The notes under the pieces were generated by a model, which was not told where the DNA came from, made no database searches, and saw only the letters and a list, made by a program, of their open reading frames with translations. From NCBI GenBank assembly GCA_050252075.1, contig JBFWLP010000003.1, positions 7,259 through 71,258 on the forward strand: DNA of 64,000 nucleotides, given 5' to 3'. Below are positions 52,017 through 61,326 of the stretch, piece after piece. Both the position numbers and the translations under genes were made by a program. The stretch comes from JAAYGT01 sp050252075. GTDB lineage: Bacteria; Pseudomonadota; Gammaproteobacteria; Burkholderiales; Burkholderiaceae_B. Position 1 is the stretch's first letter. Each line of letters begins with the position of its first letter.

Positions 52017-52882
52017 GGCCGGCCGAGACGCTTTACCAGACCGTGCCCACCGCTCACCCACGTTTTCCAGGCAAGCCAGAGCTTGCGGATGGGGGTCAGG
52101 GAAATGCGCTGGTCCAGAACGCGCCATTGCTCGTCGTCGATTTCGTGCAGCAGGGTGTTGTAGATGGCGGCCATGAGCAGCCCGGGGCGCTGGCTGCGGA
52201 TGTCCTGGGCGGGCAGCGCTTGCATGGCCTCGCGGTATAGCGCATGCGTACGTTCCGACTGCGCTTTCATGAGCTCGGTGAAACCGGGTGTGTAGATGCC
52301 ATTCAGAATATCCGCTTCGCGTACACCGAAGGCCTTCAGATCGGACAAGGGCAGGTAAATGCGGCCCCGCCGGGCATCGTCGCCGACGTCGCGAATGATG
52401 TTGGTCATTTGAAACGCCAGCCCCAGTTTCTGCGCGTAATCGAGGGTTTCGGGCCGGGTGTAGCCGAAAATGGCCGCTGAAAGCTCGCCCACCACACCCG
52501 CCGCATGCCAGCAGTAGCGGCGCAATGCCGCCCAGTCGTCGTAGCGGTGGCGGTCCAGATCCATTTCCATGCCTTCGATGATGGCATAAAGGTGATCCTG
52601 ATTCAGGCCGAACGGCGCGATATGAGGGGCCAGCGCCTGCATTACAGGGTGCTCGGCCGAACCGTGTTCGTACAGCATTTCCACCTGCTTGCGCCACCAC
52701 ACCAGTTTCATGCGGGCCACCGAGGTTTCATGGACTTCGTCGACGATGTCGTCGACCTCGCGGCAAAACGCATAGAGCGCGGTAATGGCGCGTCGTCTGT
52801 CGGGAGGAAGAAACAGAAACGCATAGTAAAAGCTGGAGCCACTTTGCGCTGCTTTGTTTTGGCAGTACTCGTCGGGGGTCAT
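52013..52882 (-). CDS. hpnD: presqualene diphosphate synthase HpnD
   Basis: HpnD condenses two farnesyl diphosphates to presqualene diphosphate, the first step of squalene and hopanoid formation. The 289-residue product starts MTPDEYCQNKAAQSGSSFYY (ATG 52882, chosen over an in-frame TTG inside hpnC). It has two Asp-rich motifs: FCREVDDIVDEVHE and MTNIIRDVGDDARRGRIYLP. Order hpnC-hpnD-hpnE is conserved. No squalene-hopene cyclase is in the window. Confidence 0.96.
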   Translation of the reverse strand: MTPDEYCQNKAAQSGSSFYYAFLFLPPDRRRAITALYAFCREVDDIVDEVHETSVARMKLVWWRKQVEMLYEHGSAEHPVMQALAPHIAPFGLNQDHLYAIIEGMEMDLDRHRYDDWAALRRYCWHAAGVVGELSAAIFGYTRPETLDYAQKLGLAFQMTNIIRDVGDDARRGRIYLPLSDLKAFGVREADILNGIYTPGFTELMKAQSERTHALYREAMQALPAQDIRSQRPGLLMAAIYNTLLHEIDDEQWRVLDQRISLTPIRKLWLAWKTWVSGGHGLVKRLGRP

Positions 52883-52898
52883 GAAAACGTTGCTGGCC

Positions 52899-53780
52899 TT
52901 AGAGAGTTGGAGTGCGGTGTTCGAGTGAGTGAGTATATCGGTCAAAGCGCAGGGTTCGCCACGCCAGCCGGGCCCAGTCGGCCTTGCCCAGCACGGGGCG
53001 GTTCCCGAAAACGTCGTAGTTTAATTCGTCCAGCCGTTCGAGTATGCGTAATCCGCCCAGCACCACCAGGCGCAGCTCGATACCAATACGCCCGCCCAGC
53101 CGGCAAGCCAGGGGCGCACCATCGAGCAGCAGGCGGCGCGCGCCTGCAACCTGTTCACGCATGAGGGGTGCCCAACCGGGCGCGGGCCGCGAACCTTGCA
53201 CGGCATGGCCGATGTCTTGTTCGTCGATGCCAAAGGCCAGCATGCGGGCCTGGGGAATGTAAATTCGCTGTTTTTGCCAGTCGATCGCCACATCTTGCCA
53301 GAAGTTGGCCAGTTGCAGACCGGTGCAAATGGCGTCGCTGTCTCGCAGGTTCTGCAGGCCGGCCGCACCGTACAGGTGCAGCATCAGGCGTCCCACCGGG
53401 TTGGCCGACCGCCGGCAGTAGTCGAGCAAGGCTTCGTTATCGGCGTAGCGCGTTGTGGTGACGTCTTGTTCGAAGGCCGAGAGCAGGTCGGTGAAGGGTT
53501 TGACGGGCAACTGGTAGCGCCGGATCACTTGTTCCAGGCGATAAAACAAGGCCGCACGCGGATGATCAGCCGCCAGGGGCTGCTCGCCACCCTGCATGGC
53601 ATGCAGGGCCTGCCGGTAGTCGGCCAGCTGGGCCAGGCGTTCGGCCGGTGCGGCATCGCCTTCGTCGGCAATGTCGTCGGCTGTGCGTGCAAACTGGTAA
53701 ATAGCCTGCACGGCCGGGCGCAAACGACGCGGCAGCAGCAGCGATGCAACAGGAAAGTTTTCGTAGTGATCAACGGCCAT
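52899..53780 (-). CDS. hpnC: hydroxysqualene synthase HpnC
   Basis: HpnC converts presqualene diphosphate to hydroxysqualene. The 293-residue product begins MAVDHYENFPVASLLLPRRL with the Asp-rich ARTADDIADEGDA (about residues 31-43); the second motif is NFWQDVAIDWQKQRIYIP. First gene of hpnCDE; the ATG is about 8 bp from a TATACT box on the same strand, which is too close for a normal promoter unless the mRNA is leaderless. Divergent from alr. Confidence 0.95.
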   Translation of the reverse strand: MAVDHYENFPVASLLLPRRLRPAVQAIYQFARTADDIADEGDAAPAERLAQLADYRQALHAMQGGEQPLAADHPRAALFYRLEQVIRRYQLPVKPFTDLLSAFEQDVTTTRYADNEALLDYCRRSANPVGRLMLHLYGAAGLQNLRDSDAICTGLQLANFWQDVAIDWQKQRIYIPQARMLAFGIDEQDIGHAVQGSRPAPGWAPLMREQVAGARRLLLDGAPLACRLGGRIGIELRLVVLGGLRILERLDELNYDVFGNRPVLGKADWARLAWRTLRFDRYTHSLEHRTPTL

Positions 53781-53902
53781 AAGGCCAGAGTATAAGCGAG
53801 TGACCGCAGCGAATCAGGGGGCCGGACAGCTAACGTAGAACTGACATCTTAACGGGAGTGGCCGTTCTGGTTTAGACTTTGCCGTTGCACTCTGGAGAAG
53901 TC

Positions 53903-55033
53903 ATGTCCCGGCCCATTTCAGCGACGATTTCCGTTCCCAATCTACGCCACAATTTACACACCATACAAGGTTTGCTGTCTACTACGCCCGCCCCCCTGCA
54001 ACCCCCGCATGTGTGGGCGGTCATCAAGGCGCGGGCCTACGGGCACGGGGTGGCGGCGGCGCTGCAGGCTTTCGCCCAGGCCCAGGGCCTGGCCATGCTC
54101 GATCTGCAGGAAGCCTTCGAGTGCCGCGAATCGGGCTGGACCAAGCCCATCCTGATGCTGGAGGGCTTTTTTCGCCCCGCCGACATCGCCGTCATGCGCA
54201 CGGGCGGCCTGACGGCCGTGGTTCACAGCCGGGAACAGATCGCCATGCTGCAGGCCCAGGCCCCCGACTCCGTCGGGCCGCTCAATGTGTGGCTGAAACT
54301 GGACACCGGCATGAATCGCCTGGGGCTGTCGGTTGACGATTTGCCCGGCGCCTTGCAGGCACTGCAGACGCTGGCTGCAGAAAAAATTGTTGCGGTGCGC
54401 GGCCTCATGACTCACTTCGCCGATGCCGACGGCAACGAAACCACAACCTTGCAACAATGCCGCCTGTTCCGGCGAGCTTCAGACGGCCTTGGCTTGCCGG
54501 TCAGTGTCTGCAATTCGGCGGCCACCTTGCAGCCCGCCATCTGGCAATCGTTTCCGGCCGGTACTGAACAATGGGTGCGCCCGGGCATTGCCTTGTACGG
54601 CGCGTCGCCGTTCGACCAGCGTCCGGCCTCGTCGTTTGGCTTGTTGCCCGCGATGACGCTAACATCCGAGCTGATCAGTGTTCGCTCCATTGCCGCCGGT
54701 GCCGGCGTGGGCTATGGCCATCGTTTCACCGCTCCTGAGCCCATGCGGGTGGGAATCGTGGCCTGCGGCTATGCCGACGGCTATCCGCGCCACGCGCCCA
54801 CCGGCACTCCGGTGACGGTGCATGGTGTGCCCACACGCCTGGTGGGGCGGGTTTCCATGGATATGCTGGCCGTTGACCTTACCCCGGTGCCGCAGGCCGT
54901 GGTGGGGTCGCCGGTGGTGCTCTGGGGTGAAGGCGGCCCCGGCGTCGACGCGGTGGCGCAGGCCGCCGGTACCATCGGTTATGAATTGCTTTGCGCGGTG
55001 GCACCGCGCGTTCCGAAAAACTATCGGCAGTAA
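53903..55033 (+). CDS. alr: alanine racemase
   Basis: Interconverts L- and D-alanine for peptidoglycan. GGAGAAG precedes the start at 53903. The 376-residue product has the PLP Lys42 in VWAVIKARAYGHG (usually KADAYGHG or KANAYGHG; an Arg replaces the acidic or Asn residue), the MTHFADAD loop, and the C-terminal Tyr in GAGVGYGHRF, with GRVSMDMLAVDLT. Full length. Divergent from the hpn operon. Confidence 0.96.
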   Translation: MSRPISATISVPNLRHNLHTIQGLLSTTPAPLQPPHVWAVIKARAYGHGVAAALQAFAQAQGLAMLDLQEAFECRESGWTKPILMLEGFFRPADIAVMRTGGLTAVVHSREQIAMLQAQAPDSVGPLNVWLKLDTGMNRLGLSVDDLPGALQALQTLAAEKIVAVRGLMTHFADADGNETTTLQQCRLFRRASDGLGLPVSVCNSAATLQPAIWQSFPAGTEQWVRPGIALYGASPFDQRPASSFGLLPAMTLTSELISVRSIAAGAGVGYGHRFTAPEPMRVGIVACGYADGYPRHAPTGTPVTVHGVPTRLVGRVSMDMLAVDLTPVPQAVVGSPVVLWGEGGPGVDAVAQAAGTIGYELLCAVAPRVPKNYRQ

Positions 55034-55053
55034 CCATCCAGAAGGGGACATCG

Positions 55054-55776
55054 GTGAAAGACAAATGTTTTGTGGTAACGGGGGCAACGCGCGGGATCGG
55101 CTGGGCGATCAGCCAGCGCCTGGCCGACGCGGGATGCCATGTCGTGGGCTTGGCGCGCAATACGCAAGACATCGATTTCCCCGGCTATTTGTATGCCTGC
55201 GATCTGGCCAATGCGGGGGAAACGGAAGATGTGCTGCGTCTTGTGCGCGAAAAATACCCGGTTGACGGTGTTGTGAACAATGCCGGGTTGTTGTTGCCCG
55301 GGTTGCTGGGCGACATTGATCTTGCGGATCTTTACCACGTGTACGACGCGAATGTGCGCGTTTGCGTGCAGGTTACCCAGGCGTTTTTGCCGTCCATGAA
55401 GGCGCGCATGCAGGGGCGTATTGTCAACATTACCAGCCGCGCCGTGCACGGGGTGCCCAACCGAAGCAGCTACGGGGCGGCCAAGGCCGCCATGAATGCG
55501 CTGACGCGAACCTGGGCTGTCGAGCTGGCCCCGTTCGGGGTGACCGTCAATGCGGTGGCGCCCGGCCCTATTGAAACGGAATTTTTCCGCGCCAATCATC
55601 CGGTGGGAAGTGACCAGGAAAAAGCCACGCTGGCCGATATCCCGCTGGGGCGCCTGGGCGCGCCGGCCGATGTCGCGGCGGCGGTCAGCTTCCTGTTGTC
55701 CGACGAAGCGTCGTTCATCACCGGGCAAGTGCTGGGCGTTGACGGCGGAGGGTCGCTGGTCGGCCGCGCGCGCTAG
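55054..55776 (+). CDS. SDR-family 3-oxoacyl reductase-like protein
   Basis: A 240-residue short-chain dehydrogenase. A GTG start at 55054 is used because AGAAGGGG lies six bases before it; the open frame begins further up inside alr. Cofactor motif TGATRGIGWAISQRLADAG, NNAGLL, catalytic SSYGAAKAAMNALTRTWAVEL (Tyr and Lys of YxxxK) and PGPIETEFF are all present. FabG-like, but the substrate is unknown. Sits between alr and radA without obvious link. Confidence 0.9.
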   Translation: MKDKCFVVTGATRGIGWAISQRLADAGCHVVGLARNTQDIDFPGYLYACDLANAGETEDVLRLVREKYPVDGVVNNAGLLLPGLLGDIDLADLYHVYDANVRVCVQVTQAFLPSMKARMQGRIVNITSRAVHGVPNRSSYGAAKAAMNALTRTWAVELAPFGVTVNAVAPGPIETEFFRANHPVGSDQEKATLADIPLGRLGAPADVAAAVSFLLSDEASFITGQVLGVDGGGSLVGRAR

Positions 55777-55803
55777 GGCCGGCTTGCCGGTTACACTAAC
55801 GGC

Positions 55804-57165
55804 ATGGCCAAATCCCGAACCTCGTTTGTATGCACCGATTGCGGCGGAACCTCTCTGAAATGGGAGGGTAAGTGCCCTCATTGCGGCGCTTGGAACACGC
55901 TCGTCGAGCACCAGGAATCGGCCGTGACATCGCACCGGTTTGCGCCGCTGGCGTCAGCCAGCCCCGTGCGCCGCATTTCCGATATTGAGGCCCGCGAAGA
56001 GCCCCGCGAACCCACCGGCATCGGCGAGTTCGACCGGGTGCTGGGCGGCGGCCTGGTTGACGGGGCGGTGGTGCTGATCGGCGGCGATCCGGGCATTGGC
56101 AAATCGACCTTGCTGCTGCAGGCCCTGGTTGCCGTGTCGAACCGGCGTGAGGTTCTGTACGTAACCGGCGAGGAATCTGCGCAGCAAGTGGCATTGCGCG
56201 CCATGCGCCTGGATCTTGTGTCAGACAAGGTCAAGTTGCTGGCCGAAATCCGCCTGGAAGAAATTACGGCGGCCCTGCTGGAGCACAAGCCTCGTGTCGC
56301 CGTGATCGACTCCATACAAACACTGTATTCGTCCAGCCTGACTGCTGCACCGGGGTCGGTGTCCCAGGTGCGCGAATGCGCCGCCCAGCTTACCCGCCTG
56401 GCCAAGCAAACCGGCATCACCATCATTCTGATCGGGCACGTGACCAAAGACGGTGCCCTGGCCGGCCCCCGTGTGCTGGAGCACATCGTCGACACGGTGC
56501 TCTATTTCGAGGGTGATACGCATTCCTCGTTCCGTCTCATCCGGGCGTTCAAGAATCGCTTTGGCGCGGTCAATGAGCTGGGCGTTTTTGCCATGACCGA
56601 TCGTGGTTTGCGCGGTGTGGCCAACCCGTCGGCTCTTTTTCTGTCGCAGCACGCCGAAAACGTTGCCGGATCATGCGTCATGGCAACGCAAGAGGGCACA
56701 CGCCCGTTGCTGGTCGAAATTCAGGCGCTGGTCGACAGCGCCCATGTACCGAATCCGCGCCGGCTGTCCGTCGGGCTGGAAGGTAACCGGCTGGCCATGT
56801 TGCTGGCGGTGCTGCATCGCCATGCCGGCATAGCCACGTACGATCAGGATGTTTTTGTCAATGCTGTAGGCGGCGTGAAAATTGCCGAGCCGGCGGCCGA
56901 TCTGGCCGTGTTGCTGGCCATCATGTCCTCGCTCACCGGCAGGCCTTTGCCCCAGGGCCTGGTGGTGTTCGGCGAGGTGGGGCTTGCCGGCGAGATCCGC
57001 CCGGCTCCGCGTGGGCAGGAGCGCCTGCGCGAAGCCGCCAAACTGGGGTTCGGCCGGGCCCTGATTCCCCGCGCCAATGCTCCCAAGCAAGCCATCGAGG
57101 GTCTGTCTATAATCGCCGTCGACCGCATCGACGAAGCTATGTCTCGTCTGCGAGAGGGCATTTAA
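55804..57165 (+). CDS. radA: DNA repair protein RadA
   Basis: RadA (Sms) is a RecA-like branch-migration ATPase. The 453-residue product has the N-terminal zinc finger (Cys10, Cys13, Cys24, Cys27: FVCTDCGG and GKCPHCGAW), Walker A in IGGDPGIGKSTLLLQALV, the RadA-specific KNRFGAVNELGVF and a C-terminal Lon-like domain (LAGEIRPAPRGQERLREAA). Classic length and order. Confidence 0.97.
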   Translation: MAKSRTSFVCTDCGGTSLKWEGKCPHCGAWNTLVEHQESAVTSHRFAPLASASPVRRISDIEAREEPREPTGIGEFDRVLGGGLVDGAVVLIGGDPGIGKSTLLLQALVAVSNRREVLYVTGEESAQQVALRAMRLDLVSDKVKLLAEIRLEEITAALLEHKPRVAVIDSIQTLYSSSLTAAPGSVSQVRECAAQLTRLAKQTGITIILIGHVTKDGALAGPRVLEHIVDTVLYFEGDTHSSFRLIRAFKNRFGAVNELGVFAMTDRGLRGVANPSALFLSQHAENVAGSCVMATQEGTRPLLVEIQALVDSAHVPNPRRLSVGLEGNRLAMLLAVLHRHAGIATYDQDVFVNAVGGVKIAEPAADLAVLLAIMSSLTGRPLPQGLVVFGEVGLAGEIRPAPRGQERLREAAKLGFGRALIPRANAPKQAIEGLSIIAVDRIDEAMSRLREGI

Positions 57166-57176
57166 GGGGCATTATC

Positions 57177-57953
57177 TTGACGTGGTATGTGGTGGTTGCA
57201 GGCGCACTGGTTTCCGGTGCGCTTATTGGTTTCACCGGGGGCGTCCTGGGAATAGGCGGCGGCCTGCTGGCCATACCGTTGCTGGGTCTGGTAATGGGTA
57301 TGGACCAGCAACTGGCCCAAGGGACGGCCATGATCATGGTGCTGCCCGCCGTTCTGGCCACGGTGCGCAAATACAACCAACGGGAACCGATCGACAAGCG
57401 CGCGGCCATCACCGGTGCCCTGGCGTCGGTGGCATTCACCTGGCTGGGCGCCCAGCTTGCCCTGGGCATCGACTCGGGCTTTCTGCGCCGTATTTATGCC
57501 GCTTTTGTGCTGGGCATCGCCATCTTTTATTTTTACCAGAGCGGGCGGGCCGTGCGGCGCCGGCAGCCTGCGCCGCCGCGGAGCAAGCCCGGGCAGTTTC
57601 ACATGGGCTGGTTCGCCTTGCTGGGCGCCATTGCCGGGTTCACCGGCGGGGTGTTTGGTGTGGGGGGGTCGGTACTTGTGGTTCCCATGCTCACTACCTG
57701 GTTCCGTTTGTCGCAAACCGATGCGCAGGCGCTGGCATTGAGCATGATCATTCCCGGCATGTTCGTTGCGCTGGCTGCCTACGGCATGCACGGGCAGGCC
57801 GACTGGTGGGTGGGGTTGCCCATGGCCATCGGCAGTATTGCCCTGGTTCCCTATGGCGTACGGCTGGCGTTTTCCTTACCCGAGCCGCGTCTGAAGCTTA
57901 CATTTGCCTGTATGCTCCTTGTTATCATGGTGCTGTTACTCGTTAATTCCTGA
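57177..57953 (+). CDS. TauE/SafE family membrane permease
   Basis: A 258-residue integral membrane protein with two related halves, each with a Gly-rich signature: GFTGGVLGIGGGLLAIPLLG (about residues 18-37) and GFTGGVFGVGGSVLVVPML. Such proteins are thought to export sulfite or related organosulfur anions; the substrate here is not determined. The start is a TTG at 57177 with GGGG just before it. It lies between radA and the FtsX-like gene. Confidence 0.9.
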   Translation: MTWYVVVAGALVSGALIGFTGGVLGIGGGLLAIPLLGLVMGMDQQLAQGTAMIMVLPAVLATVRKYNQREPIDKRAAITGALASVAFTWLGAQLALGIDSGFLRRIYAAFVLGIAIFYFYQSGRAVRRRQPAPPRSKPGQFHMGWFALLGAIAGFTGGVFGVGGSVLVVPMLTTWFRLSQTDAQALALSMIIPGMFVALAAYGMHGQADWWVGLPMAIGSIALVPYGVRLAFSLPEPRLKLTFACMLLVIMVLLLVNS

Positions 57954-57967
57954 ACGAAGGCTATCGC

Positions 57968-60463
57968 ATGATTTCCTCAATTCGGCTTGGCTGGTCGGCG
58001 CTGCGGCGCGACTGGCATTCCGGTGAATTGCGTCTTCTGGCGCTGGCCCTTGTTATCGCCGTGGCCGCGGTAACCAGTGTGGGGTTTCTGGCCGATCGTG
58101 TGTCGCGCGCCCTGGAGCGCGACTCCGCCCAGATGCTGGGCGCCGATCTGGCCGTGCAAAGCCGGGAGCAGCCGCCCGACCGGTTTGCAAGGCAGGCAAC
58201 AGATCTGGGGCTGGAAACGGCCGACACGGTTCAGTTTCCCTCGATGGTCAGTACGGAACAAAATTCGCAACTGGTATCCCTGAAGGCTGTTTCCAGCGGC
58301 TATCCGCTGCGCGGGCAGGTGCGCCTTGCCGAGCCGGGTCAGGCCGGCCTGACCCGTGTGCCCAACGGCCCGCCGGCGCCGGGCACGGCCTGGGCCGATC
58401 CGCAGCTGCTGCGTTTGCTGGGGGCCAGCGAGGGAGACACGATCGAAGTGGGCGAAATTCCACTGACCATTGCAGCAACCCTGGTGTACGAGCCGGACCG
58501 CAGCCTGCAGTTCGTGAATGTTGCGCCTCGGCTGATGATCAATTTTGCCGACTTGCCGGCCACCGGGCTGATTGCACCGGGCAGCCGTGTCAGCTATCGC
58601 CTGCTGGTGGCGGGTCATCCTGACGCCGTCACGCGCTATCGCAATTGGCTCGATACAAACCTGGAGCGCGGCCAGGAAGTGCGTACGGTCGAGAACAGCC
58701 AGCCGGCGGTGCAGCGTTCGCTGGATCGCGCGAAACAGTTCCTGTCGCTGGTTGCCTTGCTGACCGTGATGATTGCGGCGGTCGCGGTGGCGCTGGCCGC
58801 CCGCCGTTTCAGTTTGCGCCACCAGGATGGGATAGCCGTCATGCGCTGCCTGGGCGCGCGTTCGGGGCAACTGGCGGGCATGCTTTGGGTCGAATTCTGC
58901 GGCCTGGCTCTTATCGCCTGCGCGGTTGGCACTGTTCTCGGTTATGGGGTGCATCAGGGGCTGGTGGTTCTGGTGTCGGGCATTATCGACGCTACGCTCC
59001 CGGCAGCCACGCTTTTACCCGCCGTTCAGGGGTTGGCCACCGGTGTGCTGCTGTTGCTGGGCTTTGCCCTGCCGCCGCTGATGTCGCTGCGTCATGTGCC
59101 ACCGGTGCGGGTGCTGCGTCATGACGCCCAAGGGGTGCCGGCCCGCCGCTGGCCCGCCTATTCGCTCGGCGCGGCGGCTTTTCTTCTGCTCATTGTCTGG
59201 GTGGCCGGCCAGTTCACCCTGGGGGCTGTGGTCGGGGCGGGGTTCCTGGCGGCCTTTCTGCTGTTTGCCGGCTGCGCTTACGGCATGGTGGCCTTGCTGG
59301 GCGTGTTCCGGCATCGCACCACCGGCAATCCCGCCTTGCGTTTTGCTCTGGCGGGCATTGCACGCCGACGCGGCCTTACCGTTACCCAGTTATGCGCCCT
59401 GGCCATGGGGCTCACCCTGTTGTTGCTGTTGACCATCACCCGTACGGATCTGCTGATGGGCTGGCAGAATACGGTGCCCCCCAACGCGCCCAACACCTTT
59501 CTCATCAATATCCAGCCCGACCAGCGCGAAGGGCTTACGCACGCGCTGCGAAGCGCCGGTATTCGGGATGTAACGCTGGAACCCATGGTGCGTGGCCGGC
59601 TGGTGTCCATCAACGGGCGCGATGTGGATATCGACGATTACAAAGGGTCGCGCGCCCGCCGTTTGGTGGATCGTGATTTCAACCTGTCGTATACCGATAC
59701 GCTACCCACCAGCAACACCCTGGAAAAGGGGCGCTGGCTGGATCCGGCGGTGCCCGAGGTGTCGCTGGAAACCGGATTGGCCGACACGTTGGGGATCGAC
59801 GTGGGCGACACCCTGGGTTTTGATGTGGCGGGCAATGTGGTCAATGTCACGGTGACCAGCCTGCGGCTGGTTGACTGGGACTCTTTTCAGGTGAATTTCT
59901 TTGCGGTCATGAGCCTGGCTGCCTTGAGCGATGCACCGACTACTTACATTACATCTTTCCACCTGCCGGCGGCGCAGGCCGGGCTGGCGCAGGAACTGGT
60001 TCATTCCTATCCGAATATCACGGTGTTCGATGTGGGATCCATTCTGGCCCAGGTGCAGCGTGTGCTGGATCAGGTGATTCAGGCGGTTCAGTTCCTGTTT
60101 CTTTTCACTGTGGCGGCGGGCGTGCTGGTGCTGGGAGCGGCCATGTTCGCCACCCGTGACGAACGCATGCATGAAGCGGCCCTGTTGCGGGCGCTGGGGG
60201 CCAGCAGTGCGCAACTGTCGTCGGCCTTGCGTCTGGAGCTCACGGTGTTGGGAGCCATGGCGGGGTTTCTGGCGGCTGTGGCGGCGGTGGTGCTGGCCTG
60301 GGTGCTGGCCCGCCAGGTGTTTGATTTTCCGCTGGCTTTCAGCGTGTGGCCATGGCCGGCCGGTATCGTGGCCGGCATTATTGCAGCCCAGCTGGGAGGG
60401 CGTTTTGCCCTGGTGGGTGTCTTGCGTACGCCGCCGCTGGTTATCTTGCGCGAGGCGGCATGA
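57968..60463 (+). CDS. FtsX-like ABC transporter permease (YbbP type)
   Basis: An 831-residue membrane protein with the YbbP layout: one N-terminal helix (LRLLALALVIAVAAVTSVGF), a large periplasmic domain, a first FtsX block at about residues 255-375, further helices, a second periplasmic domain and a final FtsX block (FLFLFTVAAGVLVLGAAMFA, EAALLRALGASSAQLSSAL). In other bacteria it pairs with the ATPase YbbA, absent here. It overlaps kdkA by four bases. The role is unknown, perhaps envelope lipid or lipoprotein handling. Confidence 0.9.
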   Translation: MISSIRLGWSALRRDWHSGELRLLALALVIAVAAVTSVGFLADRVSRALERDSAQMLGADLAVQSREQPPDRFARQATDLGLETADTVQFPSMVSTEQNSQLVSLKAVSSGYPLRGQVRLAEPGQAGLTRVPNGPPAPGTAWADPQLLRLLGASEGDTIEVGEIPLTIAATLVYEPDRSLQFVNVAPRLMINFADLPATGLIAPGSRVSYRLLVAGHPDAVTRYRNWLDTNLERGQEVRTVENSQPAVQRSLDRAKQFLSLVALLTVMIAAVAVALAARRFSLRHQDGIAVMRCLGARSGQLAGMLWVEFCGLALIACAVGTVLGYGVHQGLVVLVSGIIDATLPAATLLPAVQGLATGVLLLLGFALPPLMSLRHVPPVRVLRHDAQGVPARRWPAYSLGAAAFLLLIVWVAGQFTLGAVVGAGFLAAFLLFAGCAYGMVALLGVFRHRTTGNPALRFALAGIARRRGLTVTQLCALAMGLTLLLLLTITRTDLLMGWQNTVPPNAPNTFLINIQPDQREGLTHALRSAGIRDVTLEPMVRGRLVSINGRDVDIDDYKGSRARRLVDRDFNLSYTDTLPTSNTLEKGRWLDPAVPEVSLETGLADTLGIDVGDTLGFDVAGNVVNVTVTSLRLVDWDSFQVNFFAVMSLAALSDAPTTYITSFHLPAAQAGLAQELVHSYPNITVFDVGSILAQVQRVLDQVIQAVQFLFLFTVAAGVLVLGAAMFATRDERMHEAALLRALGASSAQLSSALRLELTVLGAMAGFLAAVAAVVLAWVLARQVFDFPLAFSVWPWPAGIVAGIIAAQLGGRFALVGVLRTPPLVILREAA

Positions 60464-61194
60464 ACCAGACGGTCGAATCCTTACCGGTGCCCGATATACG
60501 CTATCTGCGTTTCAAGGGCGGGGCCATGTATTACGATGCAGCGTGCATTGCCTCGGCCGATGCGTCGGTGCTATTGCCTAATGCGGGCCGATACACCGCG
60601 CAACCCGTGGACGAAGGGGGGCGCCAGGCGGCATGGTTTGTGCAGGCCGACTTCGGTCAGGCCGTGCTGCGTCATTATCGGCGCGGCGGCTGGATTGCCC
60701 GCTTCACGTCAAACCGTTATTTGTGGACCGGCGAGCGAAAAACACGGTCGTTTGCCGAGTTCCGGCTGCTGCAGTTCATGTATTCCCGCGGGCTTGCGGT
60801 GCCGCGACCGCTGGCGGCCGGTTACTGGCGCCGTGGTGCCGGCTATCGGGCCGCGTTGCTCACCCGGCGCCTGGCTAACACCCGGGCGCTGGCCGGGGTG
60901 TTGAACGAGGGGCATCAGGCGGCTGTGGCGCTGGCGCTGTTTCGCCTGCACGAGGAAGGTGTTTGGCACGCCGACCTGAATGCCTACAATATTCTTCTGA
61001 ATACCGACGGGAAAGCCTGGTTGATCGACTTTGACAAAAGCGAGATCCGGGCACTTACGCCCGAGCTGCGCCGAGCCAATTTGCTGCGGTTGCGCCGCTC
61101 GCTGGTCAAGGTGGCCGGCGACGCCGGCCTGGCCTGGTGGATGGAGCTGGAACGGTTGTACGACCAGCTGGAGCGTGCACGGGGCCACTTGTAA
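60460..61194 (+). CDS. kdkA: Kdo kinase KdkA
   Basis: KdkA phosphorylates the Kdo residue of LPS. The 244-residue start at 60460 overlaps the previous stop (ATGA). Kinase-fold features: RHYRRGGWIARFTSNRYLW, GERKTRSFAEFRLL, the catalytic loop HADLNAYNILLN and LIDFDKSEIR (DFG-like). Phospho-Kdo LPS cores occur in Bordetella and Haemophilus, consistent with this lineage. The 3' end and stop codon lie inside an 18-bp tandem repeat. Confidence 0.93.
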   Translation: MNQTVESLPVPDIRYLRFKGGAMYYDAACIASADASVLLPNAGRYTAQPVDEGGRQAAWFVQADFGQAVLRHYRRGGWIARFTSNRYLWTGERKTRSFAEFRLLQFMYSRGLAVPRPLAAGYWRRGAGYRAALLTRRLANTRALAGVLNEGHQAAVALALFRLHEEGVWHADLNAYNILLNTDGKAWLIDFDKSEIRALTPELRRANLLRLRRSLVKVAGDAGLAWWMELERLYDQLERARGHL

Positions 61195-61222
61195 TTTTTG
61201 TACAACTTGTGATTTTTGTACG
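61187..61222. repeat. 18-bp tandem repeat at the kdkA stop
   Basis: ACTTGTAATTTTTGTACA (61187-61204) and ACTTGTGATTTTTGTACG (61205-61222) differ at two positions. The first unit contains the kdkA stop codon TAA. Sequence is AT-rich against a GC-rich background and non-coding beyond the stop. Confidence 0.8.
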
Positions 61223-61326
61223 GCTGCAACAGGTCGATTTGCGCAGGGCCGTTCGGGTGGCGCCGGTTGCCTAAAAAGCTTTATCATCACGCCTTTTGGC
61301 TTTTCTGTTTTTTTGGGGGGTTCGCG

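Noticed and set aside
52017..52700. N-terminal extension of the hpnE frame
   Set aside because: Entirely inside hpnD on the same strand, in another frame; the GTG overlap start at 52016 fits the FAD fold.
53789..53794. TATACT as the hpnC promoter -10
   Set aside because: Only 8 bp from the ATG and no convincing -35; would need a leaderless transcript.
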